Shown here piece by piece: positions 34,556-46,129 of a DNA stretch of 64,000 nucleotides. The DNA is from Meghimatium bilineatum (lineage: Eukaryota; Mollusca; Gastropoda; Stylommatophora; Philomycidae). The stretch is from positions 9,239,501 to 9,303,500 of the forward strand of contig CM067314.1 of the NCBI GenBank assembly GCA_034231615.1, written 5' to 3'. Each line of letters starts with the position of its first letter. Position 1 is the stretch's first letter. The position numbers and the translations under genes were made by a program. The notes below the pieces were generated by a model, which was not told where the DNA came from, searched no databases, and saw only the letters and a program-made list of their open reading frames with translations.

Positions 34556-34800
34556 AAGTATAGTGGCTGACGATATAATGTTTGTATTGTCTAACTAAAG
34601 TATAGTTTCTGGCGATATAATGTTTGTATTGTCTGACTAAAGTATAGTTTCTGGCGATATAATGTTTCTATTGTCTGACTAAAGTATAGTTGCTTACAAT
34701 ATAATGTTTGTATTGTCTAACTAAAGTATAGTTGCTGACAATATAATGTTTGTATTGTCTAACTAAAGTATAGTTGCTGACAATATAATGTTTGTATCAT
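34556..34800. repeat. Minisatellite, 42 bp unit x ~6
   Basis: CTAAAGTATAGTTGCTGACA, ATATAATGTTTGTATTGTCT repeated. Confidence 0.93.
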
Positions 34801-35319
34801 ATCTAAATAGCTAAAAATCAGTCCTCAATGGCTACCCTGTGGTTTCACTAGAAATGATAGAGTTGATAGCCTGACACAGCAGGAGGTAAAATGGAACAAT
34901 GCAAATATCCTCTGCCGTATAGTGAGGCTAAAGCACTAATTCGCAATCATTATAACATCAGAATAGAAGAAAGATTTTGATATCAACTCGAAACCAGACC
35001 CCTATACACCAACTTCATAGGCAACAAAAACCATCATCTTTCGACTTAGAACTTGGCCACTGTAGGCTACAGAATCACGGATCAGGGTGGCCCACACAAA
35101 TGAATGTCCATATGAAATAATCATATAAACCTCTGAATATATACTCCAACACACAACAGAACACGAAGAACTACAGGGGAGTATATGGCCACAAGGGACT
35201 GAACTGGGGCAAAAACATTTGGGCAGTCGCTCTGACCTAGAGAAGAAGCTTCGTCCTGGTAGCTGTCCTGAAAATCTGGCAAGACCAATAGATTCATGAA
35301 CGCCGAAGAAGAATAAGCA
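34801..35319. other. No gene supported
   Basis: A 125-codon minus frame (35002-35379) overlaps a LINE relic on the opposite strand and has no recognised similarity. Confidence 0.5.
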
Positions 35320-35480
35320 GACATTCACAATATTAGAACATATGATGAGAATAGCAAAACTTGAACATGTATTAACCACGGGAACGATTAAGGAGACAAG
35401 ACATAAAGGGAAACAAAACTCCGGGGAAAGAGAGTTCTGGGAGAAACATGATTGCCAATGTTACCCGGCATGGCACTTGA
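35320..35480 (+). pseudogene. LINE ORF2 C-terminal relic
   Basis: ILEHMMRIAKLEHVLTTGTI, KETRHKGKQNSGER, then after a one-base shift MIANVTRHGT and stop. This corresponds to the 'GHVMR...GLEHLVTTGKIEG.R.RGRQR' to 'MIANA.RHGT' terminus also seen at 54085-54420. Confidence 0.75.
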
Positions 35481-35820
35481 TGTGTTTGAAAGTGGAAATG
35501 AGAATTTGTAAATGAGTCACTTGAACTGTCATTTTAACAAATAACACATAATTACGTGAATATCGGAATAGTATGTGCAAACAGTTCATTTCAATGAAGA
35601 GTGTAACAACATAAACATGAGATGGTTATCAAGATTTTACTATAATTTTTACATCCTACATTTATCACTACACTCCCATCACAAATTTCCATGAATGTTG
35701 TTAAACCATCTCATAACACAGTGCATACTACACAATTAACATGTATATTGTTTTTGTAAATATTTCATTGATGCAAATAAAGATTTAATTTTTTTTTTTT
35801 AAAACAAGAGTTACAGAATA

Positions 35821-36262
35821 TTAATCTGGGGGTCTTTGTTACCTCTAATATTGTATGGTAGCGTGTCCTGATATAACCTAATTGAACTTTGTTATCCGCT
35901 GGTTTAATATTAATCTGGGGGTCTTTGTTACCTCTAATATTGTATGGTAGTGTGTCCTGATATAACCTAATTGAACTTTGTTATCTGCTGGTTTAATATT
36001 AATCTGGGGTCTTTGTTACCTCTAATATTGTATGGTAGTGTGTCCTGATATAACTTAATTGAACTTTGTTATCTGCTGGTTTAATATTAATCTGGGGGTC
36101 TTTGTTACCTCTAATATTGTATAGTAGTGTGTCCTGGTATAACCTAATTGAACTTTGTTACCTGCTGGTTTAATATTAATCTGGGGTCTTTGTTACCTCT
36201 AATAGTGTATGGTAGTGTGTCCTGATATAACCTAATTGAACTTTGTTATCCGCTGGTTTAAA
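35821..36262. repeat. Minisatellite, 89 bp unit x 5, derived from repeat E
   Basis: Unit TTAATCTGGGGGTCTTTGTT.. GTGTGTCCTGATATAACC.. TTTGTTATCTGCTGGTT. The last unit continues into repeat E (AAAGGAGCACGACTCTCCAA, AAGAGAGGCAAATTCATGAA) as in the single copy at 16984-17112. Confidence 0.95.
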
Positions 36263-36349
36263 GGAGCACGACTCTCCAAAAGAGAGGCAAATTCATGAAC
36301 TACCTAAGATTTACAGCTGACTCCACCAACTCCCAGTATGAAAGAGGAT
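36263..36349 (+). repeat. Repeat E, 3' part, and short unique flank
   Basis: Matches 17070-17112, then an unrelated flank leading to the target site of the D copy. Confidence 0.7.
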
Positions 36350-36359
36350 GGAACAATAT

Positions 36360-36620
36360 CTTGATTCTTGATTAGAAACTGGCCTCACAGCATTTGAGGC
36401 ATTCCCATAAGTGCTCAGCCTTTTGTTCCAGCAGCCATTCGACTCAATGGTGTTTCGAGTCTAATACCGCTAAAGAAGACGTCGACATCAGGGCACAACT
36501 CTAACCCTTGCGACAGATTTCTTTGTTGTTCCGTCCACCCACGCCGTTCCCGTAACTAGCTGAAGCACAACATCGGTCTGCCGGAACAACATGGTAACAG
36601 TTATCGAAGGTTACGACTAC
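36360..36620 (-). mobile_element. Retroposon family D with 10 bp target-site duplication
   Basis: Matches the D body at 3973-4235. Flanked by GGAACAATAT at 36350-36359 and 36621-36630. The minus-strand tail is TCTAATCAAGAATCAAG. The shared head is absent. Confidence 0.85.
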
Positions 36621-36630
36621 GGAACAATAT

Positions 36631-36983
36631 AAATTACGATATAAGGAACAATATCAGAGCACTAAAGTTGCATTATCACCAAGTAAAGACAATCTCCTCG
36701 AACAAAAAGATACATTAAAAACAAGTTCAAACAACAATTGCAACAGTACAAGAAAAAATGCAAAGAAATCGATAAACAGTTTTTAAAAAAAAGGACAGAA
36801 AAGCGACAGAATCAAGAAACTGATTATTGAAAAGTACAAAAATAAAACTGAAAATTTCTTGGCACAATACTCCTGTAGTTTGCCGTTGCTTTCAGGAGGA
36901 ATACGATTTAAACTGACACCGAGGAAAACACATACATTCTCACTCGCCATTTTGACCGGAAGTCAAACAGATAGCATGGAACT
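36631..36983. other. No gene called; possibly upstream LINE remnants
   Basis: A/K-rich translation with stops; not confidently related to the RT piece that follows. Confidence 0.4.
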
Positions 36984-37480
36984 ATGGAAACTATGAACTA
37001 TGGCAAGAAACTATGGCATGGTACTAACATAAGAACCAAATTGTGTTTACTACGAACATGTGTATTTCCTGTGGCGATATATGGATGTGAATCATGGACA
37101 CTAAATAAAACAGTGGCCAAGAGAATAACATCATTTGAATTAAAGTGTTATAGAAGAGTTTTGAGAATACCATGGACAGCGAAGAAAACAAACCAGGAGG
37201 TGTTACGAACAATTAACGTCCAGGAAGGCTGGCTTCTGAACACTATATTAAAGAAAAAGCTAGCTTTTTTTCGGTCATATTAAGAGACACGACGGCATGG
37301 AGAGAGTGTTAATGGAGGGGATGAAAGAAGGCAACAGGGGCAAAGGCCGACCAAGACGCCGTTGGACAAAAGACATTCAAGAATGCTTGCGCATGTCACT
37401 GGAAGATGCAGGGCAACTTGCTCAAGACCGCTGAAAATTCAAGAGATCCATAGGAAAGAATATGTCACTTGATGATGATG
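36984..37480 (+). pseudogene. LINE reverse transcriptase, C-terminal relic
   Basis: Open for 99 codons: IRTKLCLLRTCVFPVAIYGC, ESWTLNKTVAKRITSFELKC, YRRVLRIPWTAKKTNQEVLR, LKKKLAFF. After a one-base shift at about 37272 it continues FGHIKRHDGMERVLMEGMKE, GKGRPRRRWTKDIQE, LAQDR (stop). This is the canonical thumb to C-terminus order. One frameshift and one stop are the only clear breaks, so it is a relatively young fragment. Confidence 0.9.
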
Positions 37481-37659
37481 ACAAAAAGAAAAAATAAGTA
37501 CGTGGGAACTAGAATTAGATTAGGAAATGTTATAATGTGAAGAAATGCACCAGGATAAAAGAGTGATATACAAGATATGATAATGCCACTGTTTATTTGT
37601 ATATAATTTTATAAATTATATTTATTTATTCTAAAAATATTTTTTGTTTAAGTTTGACA

Positions 37660-38030
37660 GTTTCTGGAAATATTTCTGTCAATGGATGCCTACAGCGGGA
37701 GAAAACCCACCAATCACAATATTAGAGATATTTCTGTCAATGGATATCTACAGTGGGAGAAACAAAACCACCAATCACACTGTTCAGATATATTTCTGTC
37801 AATATATGTCTACAGTGGGAGAAAAAACCCACCAATTACAACGTTCAGAGATATTTCTGTCAATGGATGTCTACAGTGGGAGAAACAAAACCACCAATCA
37901 CACTGTTCAGATATATTTCTGTCAATATATGTCTACAATGGGAGGAAAAAATCCACCAATTACAACGTTCAGAGATATTTCTGTCAATGGATGTCTAAAG
38001 TGGGAGACTAAAATACATCAATCTCACTGT
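37660..38030. repeat. Minisatellite, ~60 bp unit x 6
   Basis: Unit containing ATATTTCTGTCAATGGATGT, CTACAGTGGGAGAAA and CACCAATCACA. Two unit variants alternate (GGATGTC/ATATGTC), indicating a 120 bp higher-order unit. Confidence 0.93.
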
Positions 38031-38395
38031 TCAAGACATAGTATGCTTTTTTCTCTAGATTTCTACTTTTTTTCGTAGATTTCTTCTATCCAAGGTGGAT
38101 TTTTGTATTCGTGTATGATTCAGCAAGTACTGTGATCAATACGAAATAAAATATAACCAGAATGTTATGTTTTGTTCGGAAAATGCAACATTTATAGCTC
38201 TTATATAGCAGCTTTGGGTGTACGCAGGATCACATCATGCATACACAAGTCGTACAGACAGCAAGTTCATGACTACATGACATGACAACAACCAAGCGTG
38301 GAATCTAAGGAGATTGTTTCATGCTGATGTCGTTAATAGAAATAAAAGACACAATGAAAAGTTGTGTAAAATCATGTAACACTCGAGTATTGTTC
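38031..38395. other. No gene seen
   Basis: AT-rich unique spacer. Confidence 0.6.
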
Positions 38396-38808
38396 ACGAA
38401 ATTTTCATTATAATTTATTCAATCATGACTGATTCAGTATGCACAACATTTCATTCAATCATGACTGATTCAATATCAACATATACACAACATTTCATTC
38501 AATCATGACTGATTCAATATCAACATATACACAACATTTCATTCAATCATGACTGATTCAACATCAACATATACACAACATTTCATTCAATCATGACTGA
38601 TTCAATATAAACATATACACAACATTTCATTCAATCATGACTGATTCAATATAAACATATACACAACATTTCATTCAATCATGACTGATTCAACATCAAC
38701 ATATACACAACATTTCATTCAGTCATGACTGATTCAATATAAACATATACACAACATTTCATTCAATCATGACTGATTCAACATCAACATATACACAACA
38801 TTTCATTG
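38396..38808. repeat. Minisatellite, 44 bp unit x ~9
   Basis: CATTCAATCATGACTGATTC and AACATATACACAACATTT repeated. Confidence 0.95.
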
Positions 38809-39199
38809 AACAATTTACTAGTTAAACTCGTATTGTATCAACATTTGGCTGTAGCTGACTAAAATGACACTCGAAGATATCTGAGTTACAACAAATACAA
38901 TAAATTTCAAACACAAATTATAAACATGAACTAAAGAGCCTTCCATTACAACTTGCAGACGGTGATGATAAAAATAGCCTTTCCATGTATATTTCGTCAC
39001 GTGTGGGAAATCACGTGTGCTAGAAATGGTATATCACAATATTTGCTCATGATGTGTAGTTCCCTACTACACTTGGTTTCGATCACATACCTAGTACTCC
39101 ACTGCCGAATTCTACGAACTAAAATTTATAATAGTAAATCTTAAAAAGTAAACAAAAAATAGAAATATAGATATTACTCGAAAATAGTAATAGATAACT
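38809..39199. other. No gene seen
   Basis: AT-rich unique sequence; small frames at 38818-39000 and 38953-39144 are not recognisable. Confidence 0.6.
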
Positions 39200-39730
39200 C
39201 GAAAGATTTTTGTGATGTGTTCTTGCACTCATGACATTTTTGTGACGTGTACTTGCACTCATGACATTTGTGTGCTGTGTTCTTGCACTTATGACATTTT
39301 TGTGCTGTGTTCTTGCACTCATGACATTTGTGTGCTGTGTTCTTGCACTCATGACATTTTTGTGCTGTGGTCTTGGACTCGGTGCATTTTTGTGGTGTGT
39401 TCTTGCAATCCAGACATTTTTGTGACGTGTTCTTGCACTCATGACATTTTTGTGCTGTGGTCTTGAACTCGAAGCATTTCTGTGGTGTGTTCTTGCAATC
39501 AAGACATTTTTACGGTGTGTTCTTGCACTCCAGACATTTATACGGTGTGTTCTTGCACTCCAGACATTTTTACGGTGTGTTCCTGCACTCCAGACATTTT
39601 TACGGTGTGTTCTTGCACTCCAGACATTTTTGTGGTGTGTTCTTGCACTCCAGACATTTTTGTGGTGTGTTCTTGCAATCAAGACATTTTTATGCTGTGG
39701 TCTTACACTCAAGACATTTTTCTTAGTTGC
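39200..39730. repeat. Minisatellite, 30 bp unit x ~17
   Basis: Unit containing CATTTTTGTG(C/G)TGTGTTCTTG and CACTC(A/C). Left half carries ATGACATTT variants and right half CAGACATTT variants. Degenerate units continue to about 39840. Confidence 0.94.
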
Positions 39731-39939
39731 GTGATCTTACAATCGACACATTTATGTGAGTCATCTTACACGAGACGTTTATGTGACGCGATATTGCACT
39801 TGCTACATGTGTATGATGTAGTCATACACTCCTTTTGTTCCAAAGCTGTTAACAGGTTTGTTTCGCTACTTATTTCTACTCTGAGGTGTAGGCTGTTCAA
39901 CATACAACTACAGAAATATCTTACTCTATTTCTCGTAAA

Positions 39940-40318
39940 TGTGACGCGAAACCATTAATTAAATATTCCTGGAACTATAATTATGACGCGAAACCATTAA
40001 TTAAATATTCCTGGAACTATAATTATGACGCGAAACCATTAATTAAATATTCCTGGAACTATAATTATGACGCGAAACCATTAATTAAATATTCCTGGAA
40101 CTATAATTATGACGCGAAACCATTAATTAAATATTCCTGGAACTATAATTATGACGCGAAACCATTAATTAAATATTCCTGGAACTATAATTATGACGCG
40201 AAACCATTAATTAAATATTCCTGGAACTATAATTATGACGCGAAACCATTAATTAAATATTCCTGGAACTATAATTATGACGCGAAACCATTAATTAAAT
40301 ATTCCTGGAACTATAATT
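39940..40318. repeat. Minisatellite, 42 bp unit x 9, nearly identical
   Basis: GACGCGAAACCATTAATTAA, ATATTCCTGGAACTATAATT repeated with almost no variation, implying recent expansion. Confidence 0.97.
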
Positions 40319-40774
40319 TGATAAATGTTGACGTTACAAATATAGTTTCTGCTAGACATACATAATTATTACATATCTTTCGATAACAAGATACCAATAA
40401 TACAGATGGAAACTCAAAATCAACCGTCGACATCAGTTTAATACTTTCGGAATTAAGAAACACAACAACAAATAATATAGTCAGGTATGAGGTTGAATAG
40501 AACACACTGAGGGGATAGTGATACCAGATATGAGGTTGAATGGAACATACTATCCTAATTAATTCAATTGAAAGGTCTTTGTCGGAGACGGTCATGGATC
40601 AACTAAAACCCGCCTCAAGCTGGGCAGCCGCTAGCCAATTAGGTATTGATCCGCCACGAATGTCTGCTTCAACGAGTGATTGAAGCTAGGACAAAATCTG
40701 AAAACTGGGCTATAATTGTACCAGGCTGTAATTGTACCAAGTAATACAACGACAAATAAAAACTTCATGCGTCG
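40319..40774. other. No gene seen
   Basis: Unique sequence; a 94-codon minus frame at 40311-40595 is not recognisable. Confidence 0.55.
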
Positions 40775-41510
40775 GCCTGCAGCCTGGACCTATCAGAAAC
40801 AAGTATCTAGAACATTCCACCAACTGGACCTGTCAGAAACACGTATCTAGAACATTCCATCAACTGTGTCTGTCAGAAACACGTATCTACAACATTCCAA
40901 TAACTGAACCTGTCAGAAACACGTATCTACAACATTCCATCAACTGAACCTGTCAGAAACACGTATCTATGACATTCCATCAACTGAACCTGTCAGAAAC
41001 ACGTATCTACAACATTCCATCAACTGAACCTGTCAGAAACACGTATCTACAACATTCCATCAACTGTGTCTGTCAGAAACACGTATCTACAACATTCCAT
41101 CAACTGAACCTGTCAGAAACACGTATCTACAACATTCCATCAACTGAACCTGTCAGAAACACGTATCTACAACATTCCATCAACTGAACCTGTCAGAAAC
41201 ACGTATCTACAACATTCCATCAACTGAACCTGTCAGAAACACGTATCTACAACATTCCATCAACTGAACCTGTCAGAAACACGTATCTACAACATTCCAT
41301 CAACTGAACCTGTCAGAAACACGTATCTACAACATTCCATCAACTGTGTCTGTCAGAAACACGTATCTACAACATTCCATCAACTGAACCTGTCAGAAAC
41401 ACGTATCTACAACATTCCATCAACTGAACCTGTCAGAAACACGTATCTACAACATTCCATCAACTGTGTCTGTCAGAAACACGTATCTATGACATTTCAC
41501 TAACTGGACG
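40775..41510. repeat. Minisatellite, 40 bp unit x ~18
   Basis: CTGTCAGAAACACGTATCTA, CAACATTCCATCAACTG and AACC or TGTC, repeated. Confidence 0.97.
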
Positions 41511-41844
41511 TTTCAGACACATGTATCTATGTCATTCCATCGTTTTCAATGGAGTTGATTACGTGAGAAAAACGGTTGTTATCGACCCAACAGTCTCAAC
41601 ATATATCTTGCTGGCCTGTAGGAGTCGCCTGTTATTGAGCACTTGTTACTTACAGAGATAAGAACTGTACCTTCTTCTAAAAAAACAACTAAGAAAATTA
41701 TAAAAGCTGACAACATGGAATGGACTTTGCTGTAAAGAACTCACTTGTTGAGTGCTCTTGAAAGCCAGTTTATGGACATACAAGTGTTAACATTGCGATT
41801 GTGAACTTCAAGCGGAATTGGCCCGTTTTTTACTGCTTACTCCA
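41511..41844. other. No gene seen
   Basis: Unique spacer between the array and a LINE relic. Confidence 0.55.
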
Positions 41845-42060
41845 AGCAATATCGCTAAGAGACAGAGCGAGGAATAAGGACATTAGAGAAAGAACCGGCA
41901 CCACACTGCACACCTGTTACTATATTACTATACAGACACGATGGCTGCAAAGCCAGTGGGAGAGGACCTTGCAAACAATGGATTACAGAAAGAAAAAAGT
42001 CAACGAAACCAAACATATATGAAGCACACAAAAAGCCATCTCCAGAGAACTTTTCTACCC
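41845..42060 (+). pseudogene. LINE ORF2 C-terminal relic
   Basis: ISLRDRARNKDIRERTGTTL continues the motif that ends the LINE piece at 50375-50695 (RILRISLRDRVRN), so both come from one LINE family. The later part is degenerate. Confidence 0.65.
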
Positions 42061-42484
42061 CTGAATCTGCAAGGCACTAAGGGGGGTGGGGGGTATAAAA
42101 CGAAAGGAAAGACGAAGAAAGAAAAAAATATATGCTATAAACTTTTTAAAATCATTTCAGTTCCCTGCGGAACATAGTCGTGCATCTCCAACAATTTTCC
42201 TGCTGTTCCACAGTCCCAAATGATGTGGTATATTCCCAACTCTTCTTCTCCAGTTGTTTCACCTCTTCTCTAATCTGTGTTTGTTCCAGTCTTAGATCAT
42301 GTCTGGCTATGTTATCGTGCTTTTTTCTCAGTATATCATATCCATCGCTACGGTTTACCTACACCTCCATCGGGCTCTGGTGTGTTATCTTTTACAACCC
42401 CTCAGGTGATATCAACTAATATCATGAAGGCGACGGAGAGAGCTATTGATAAATGTCTCACTTTGGATGCTTATATGTGGTTTA
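42061..42484. other. No gene seen
   Basis: Short overlapping frames at 42180-42501 have no recognised similarity. Confidence 0.5.
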
Positions 42485-42665
42485 CATGTTTCATACCATA
42501 ATTCCCGCCGAAGACGGATGCGTTGGGCCTAGGCACAAATTAAACTGCGACACAACGCATTTCCATTCTCTGAACTACACCCTGTTGGAAATCTAGTAGG
42601 ACCATGGTCCTGCTACAAGAGAGATCTAGCAGGAGTTTGAGAATGAACGCTGAAGAAGAAGAAGA
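42485..42665 (+). repeat. Dispersed retroposon family B
   Basis: CGCCGAAGACGGATGCG, GGGCCTAGGC, GCGACACAACGCATTTCC and end GAGTTTGAGAATGAACGCTG with AAGAAGAAGAAG tail. Related to family A over the 3' half but with a distinct CCTGCTACAAGAGAGATC insert. Confidence 0.75.
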
Positions 42666-42799
42666 CACCATAATTCACTCTTGGATATAAGAACAACAAT
42701 ATTTGCAACACTTGTTTCACAGAGTGTGATGAATTGTTATACAATCGCTTGTACACTTGACCAAATACTCATTGGCGTAAACTGTAGAAGCATATTATA

Positions 42800-42905
42800 A
42801 CTTTGCTCTTTACAAAAATATCCATATAAATCTTGTTCATTGAATTGTTGCCTTTACAAAAATATTCATACAAATCTTGTTCATTGAATTGTTGACTTTA
42901 CAAAA
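42800..42905. repeat. Two-copy direct repeat (~60 bp)
   Basis: CTTTACAAAAATATCCATAT, AAATCTTGTTCATTGAATTG occurs twice in tandem. Confidence 0.85.
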
Positions 42906-43337
42906 TAGAATGTCATGCGTCAAGACTAGAAATATTCAATCATAAACATGGCGGAGTTTAATGGACAAATAAACATTAATTAATTTAATGAATATATGCA
43001 TAAGTTGCATGGCATCAAAATAATACACATAAAAAAAAGCAGTTTGTGAAATGAAATAAAATAACCTAAGATGTGTGAGCATTCAATACTGTTTTTTTTT
43101 TCCTTTTTAAACGTGAAACGTGCGCATGAAACTGTGGAACACATCAAAACAAACAAAGCAAACAAAAATAAACAAACCGCAGATGATCAGAAAGTGATAT
43201 ATAAAGTCCACAGCCAGTGAAGGAAAAACAGTATCGTTACTGATGAAGAAACTGCAGTAGTCACAACGGAATGCATGTGAGGCTTGATTGAAGTGCCTGG
43301 CAGGACAAATTCATCATTTGACGTATAAGCTTCTTGT
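42906..43337. other. No gene seen
   Basis: AT-rich unique sequence. Confidence 0.6.
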
Positions 43338-43555
43338 GGAGTGCATGGCCGTGTGGTTATGACGCTGTTCTCAGAACCTTGAGGCCACGGGTTCATTCCT
43401 CAGTTGGGATAGGGTTTTTTCTTTCGGAGGTAAAATCACAATTCTTCCTGTACATGCCGCTAATATGTTTGCTATAACAAATCGCTCTTTATTTCCACAG
43501 CCCACAGAAAGCCTCCCTGTACCACTTCACAGGAGAAGATGCCGTAATGAAAGTT
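43338..43555 (+). mobile_element. tRNA-derived SINE T2
   Basis: Head TGGCCGTGTGG (10 of 11 to the A-box consensus), B-box-like GGTTCATTCC, body TCTTCCTGTACATGCCGC, CTTTATTTCCACAGCCCAC, end CACTTCACAGGAGAAGATG. Matches the reverse copy at 11095-11340. Confidence 0.87.
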
Positions 43556-43869
43556 ACTGTGCACTTCAATATAATCAAACCATGTGCTCTTAATGTGTAA
43601 TTCCATATTGACCAGATGAATTCAAAGACAAGAGTAAGGCACTCGTGCCATAAGAAATATGCGTAAAATGGGCGCAGTCGTTCAACTGTTGCTTCAACAC
43701 ATTGATCTAGTATCGTTGTCAGGGAGTTTCGTATGTTTCCTTTATATGAATAATATTATGAAATAACTGACGTGTAGTCCAGTGTTAGATGCAAGCCAAA
43801 GTATCGCTAGATTCAGGAGATTACTTTCTGAATGCATAGACTTTAGTAAGAGACAGGAATACAGACATA
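43556..43869. other. No gene seen
   Basis: Unique spacer. Confidence 0.6.
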
Positions 43870-44195
43870 TGAGAGACAGTTCTCACAGACTTAGTGCACA
43901 GAGTTCAGTTAGAGATATGAACACAGACATCTCTCACAGACATAAAGCACAGAGTTCAGTTAGAGATATGAACACAGACATCTCTCACTGACTTAATGCA
44001 CAGAGTTCAGTTAGAGATATGAACACAGACATCTCTCACAGACTTAATGCACAGAGTTCAGTTACAGACACGAACACAGACATCTCTCGGATACATAATA
44101 CACATAGTCTCATTTAGAGACACGAATACAGATATCTCTCACATACGTAATACATATCGTTCAGTTACAGACACGAACACAGACAGCTGAGAGAC
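43870..44195. repeat. Minisatellite, 51 bp unit x ~6
   Basis: CAGAGTTCAGTTAGAGATAT, GAACACAGACATCTCTCACA repeated; degenerates rightward. Confidence 0.93.
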
Positions 44196-44544
44196 AGTTC
44201 TAAATACTGCAGAGAACTGAAATCAACAAACTCTGTGTACAAATAAAAAGAAAAAATATATTAAATTCATATGAATATCAGTATGAGTATACGTTCCATC
44301 ATACAACGGGTAAACTGTGCTACACTGCAGTGCTTGCACATACAGACACAAGACGCACCATAATGAACACAATCTACAGACAAAAAAATATACAATTTTG
44401 AGACAGATCCTGGATTAAATCATCATTTTGTAACCAGTAATAAATATTACCGAACGTGAAAATATCCTAGCAACATCTATATCAGCAAAGTAGCGTGCTA
44501 TTATTTGATGAACTACAATTACTAATATACAGCGCATTATCTTC
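44196..44544. other. No gene seen
   Basis: AT-rich spacer. Confidence 0.6.
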
Positions 44545-45290
44545 AAGGTATAAACTTCATTGATGTATAGATCTATTCTAGCTTAAAGGTATAAACTTCA
44601 TTGCTGTATAGATTTCAATTCTAGCTTCAATGTATAAACCTCATTGATGTATAGATCTCTATTCTAGCTTCAAGGTATAAACTTCATTGCTGTATAGATC
44701 TCTATTCTAGCTTCAATGTATAAACCTCATTGATGTATAGATCTCTATTCTAGCTTCAAGGTATAAACTTTATTGCTGTATAGATCAATTCTATCTTCAA
44801 GGTATAAACCTCATTGCTGTATAGATCTATTCTATCTTCAAGGTATAAACTTCATTGCTGTATAGATCTATTCTATCTTCAAGGTATAAACTTCATTGCT
44901 GTATAGATCTATTCTATCTTCAAGGTATAAACCTCATTGCTGTATAGATCTATTCTATCTTCAAGGTATAAACCTCATTGCTGTATAGATCTATTCTAGC
45001 TTCAAGGTATAAACTTCAGTGCTGTATAGATCTATTCTATCTTCAAGGTATAAACTTCATTGCTGTATAGATCTATTCTATCTTCAAGGTATAAACTTCA
45101 GTGCTGTATAGATCTATTCTATCTTCAAGGTATAAACTTCATTGCTGTATAGATCTATTCTATCTTCAAGGTATAAACTTCATTGCTGTATAGATCTATT
45201 CTATCTTCAAGGTATAAACCTCATTGCTGTATAGATCTATTCTATCTTCAAGGTATAAACCTCATTGCTGTATAGATCTATTCTACATCG
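44545..45290. repeat. Minisatellite, 41 bp unit x ~18
   Basis: CTTCAAGGTATAAACTTCAT, TGCTGTATAGATCTATTCTA repeated. The left third has longer 'ATCTCTATTC' variants. Confidence 0.96.
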
Positions 45291-45369
45291 TAAACAATGC
45301 GAGAGAAACTGGTTTTTGGAGAACCTCATACTTGATCAGGGCACAGATGTAAAGCCTTCAGTCAGCTAT

Positions 45370-45398
45370 GGGTGTCATTTTATATTAAAAGACACCCC
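45370..45398. other. Short perfect hairpin
   Basis: GGGTGTC and GACACCC separated by 14 nt, at the 5' edge of the family B copy. Confidence 0.7.
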
Positions 45399-45545
45399 CC
45401 AAGTCGGATGTGCCTAGTCGTAGTCGTAAATCAAACGGCCACACAACTCATTTCAATTCTCTATGCTATAACCTGTTGTAATTATAATACTCATTGTTAT
45501 CCTACAAGAGAGTTCCAGTGGGAGTTCGAGAAGCAACGCTAACAA
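45396..45545 (+). repeat. Dispersed retroposon family B, diverged copy
   Basis: CAAGTCGGATGTGCCTAG, CCACACAACTCATTTCAATT, CTACAAGAGAG and GGGAGTTCGAGAAGCAACGC match 42485-42665. Confidence 0.65.
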
Positions 45546-45715
45546 ATATTCCTAGATAATCGACATGCAATCCAACAAAAAATGAGATGTGTAGAGTTCC
45601 GCTAGAATTAAGTTGAAATTCTTAAATGTATAGAGCTCAAATATTATGAAGAAGAATTGTAATTTAACACAAAATTTATTCATCAATATGGCTACCCTGA
45701 TGACTTCATATTTAT

Positions 45716-46025
45716 AACAAAAATTCACTGCCTCTTCGGTCGATACTTTTGGACAGTTTAGATCTAATTCACTGCGTCTTCGGTCGACACTTTTGGACAG
45801 TTTAGATCTAATTCACTGCGTCTTCGGTAGGTACATTGATAGTCGAAAACTAATTCTCTGCGTCTTCGATCGATTGTTGAACAGTATGTATCTAATTCAC
45901 TGCATCTGGTGCTGGTACTTGGACAGTATGTGTCTAATTCACTTCGTCTACGGCCGGTACTTGTACAGTCTGGATCTAATTCACAGCGTCTCCGACCGGT
46001 ACATGAACAATCTGGATATAGTAGA
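45716..46025. repeat. Minisatellite, ~44 bp unit x 7, diverging rightward
   Basis: TCTAATTCACTGCGTCTTCG, GTCGACACTTTTGGACAGTT repeated. Lies downstream of the Distal-less 3' end. Confidence 0.92.
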
Positions 46026-46129
46026 TGATTTTTGCAGATGTTTTTAGGAAGTCACTGGATGAAAATGTTTCCAGTTTAGCCGTAACCTTTGAAAGCGTGT
46101 AAGTAAAATACATAGCGTAGCTGAGCTAT

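Noticed and set aside
35002-35379. 125-codon minus frame
   Set aside because: It overlaps the opposite strand of a LINE relic and has no domain.
36984-37283. Host protein-coding exon
   Set aside because: The 99-codon frame is a typical LINE thumb region followed by a frameshift into the LINE C-terminus.
39119-39958. Cys-rich and His-rich repeat frames resembling small Cys proteins
   Set aside because: Produced by the 30 bp array in alternative frames and on both strands; no signal peptide or gene structure.
39940-40318. CRISPR-like array
   Set aside because: Units are contiguous with no unique spacers, in a eukaryotic context with an intron-containing homeobox gene; it is a minisatellite.
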